NCBI GenBank assembly: GCA_054601695.1
Contig: BAAHQB010000007.1
Coordinates: forward strand, 1,550,001-1,614,000
DNA length: 64,000 bases
Reading direction: 5' to 3'
DNA from: Amorphochlora amoebiformis
Taxonomy: Eukaryota; Cercozoa; Chlorarachniophyceae
Both the position numbers and the translations under genes were made by a program. Positions 63,591 to 64,000 of this stretch are shown one piece after another (position 1 is the stretch's first letter; every line of letters starts with the position of its first letter). The notes under the pieces are model-generated. The model worked only from the letters and a program-made list of their open reading frames with translations. It made no database searches and was not told the origin of the DNA.

Positions 63591-64000
63591 GTGAAACCTA
63601 AGCCCTAACCCTCCGTGTACATACTTCCAGAGTATTCAATTCCAACTTTAAACACAACTAACCCTTATTCATAACTTCCCTTACTAAAAATACGTAAGAT
63701 TTTGTGTTAATTAGAATTAAGACATGTCAACCCTAACATTAAGATTATAATTTAACTTCTATGTACACGCTCTAACCCTAACCCTAATCCTATTCTTACC
63801 TCGCCCTAACCCTAACCCTAACCTTATTCGCGTATTAATAGCCTAGCCCTAACCTAACCTAACGCTAACCCTAGCCCTAAACCTAACCTTAACCTTCGCG
63901 TATTAATAACACCTAACCCTTAGCCTAACTAACTCTAACCCTAACCCTAACCTTAACCTTCGCGTATTAATAACACCTAACACTAACCTAATCTAACCCT
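63591..64000 (+). repeat. Telomere-like array after an RRM-gene donor
   Basis: The intron opens GTGAAACCTAAGCCCTAACC. Degenerate CCCTAA units continue to the window end, with a longer unit containing TTCGCGTATTAATA(ACACC) recurring at about 63827, 63895 and 63960. This is interstitial, because the RRM reading frame is incomplete. Confidence 0.9.

Noticed and set aside
63591-64000. Chromosome end (true telomere)
   Set aside because: The array is degenerate, mixed with other units, and lies in an intron of an unfinished RRM reading frame; similar arrays occur across the window.

Overview
The window is nuclear DNA of a eukaryote, almost certainly an alga. Evidence for this: every gene I could reconstruct is split into many tiny exons (15-123 bases in the heavily split genes) with GT-AG introns; introns and spacers are filled with (TA)n microsatellites and vertebrate-type telomeric repeats (TTAGGG/CCCTAA); one gene encodes a cyanobacterial/plastid-type ribosomal protein uL3; another resembles BIN4, the plant/algal topoisomerase VI partner. 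A nuclear plastid-type uL3 hints at a green-type plastid lineage, because red-lineage plastids usually keep rpl3 in the plastid. That is inference, and the species cannot be named from this window.

Layout: 1-418 holds the 3' end of an unrecognised gene and 1056-1175 a short unrecognised terminal exon. 3126-14928 (+) is a SelU/MnmH-type tRNA 2-selenouridine synthase (18 exons found, 5' end missing). 15243-18167 (-) is a BIN4-like protein in 4 exons. 20211-24837 (+) is plastid-type uL3 (12 exons), with candidate leader exons at 18409-18713 head-to-head with BIN4. 25896-60426 (-) is one P3A proton-pump ATPase in at least 49 exons over 34.5 kb, of about 949 residues and with all hallmark motifs. 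61822 to beyond 64000 (+) is an RRM RNA-binding protein with a Pro/Tyr/Gln-rich segment. Exon joins were built by hand from splice dinucleotides, codon phase and family motifs. Nearly all phases agree, which is strong internal support.

Two unusual architectural features run across all the well-resolved split genes. First, 'exon-edge echoes': introns carry one to six short, decayed copies of the neighbouring exon's edge together with its splice site, separated by (TA)n. About 25 exons show this. Second, blocks of CCCTAA repeats sit directly against splice sites inside introns, and one 94-base intron (55699-55792) is telomeric repeat from end to end. Wherever such a block abuts a splice site, the sense strand is the C-rich strand.

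The rest is (TA)n, (CT)n and CA tracts, several minisatellites (some with higher-order periodicity), a T/A homopolymer palindrome and a C/G one. No rRNA, tRNA, CRISPR array or transposon with recognisable coding capacity was seen.
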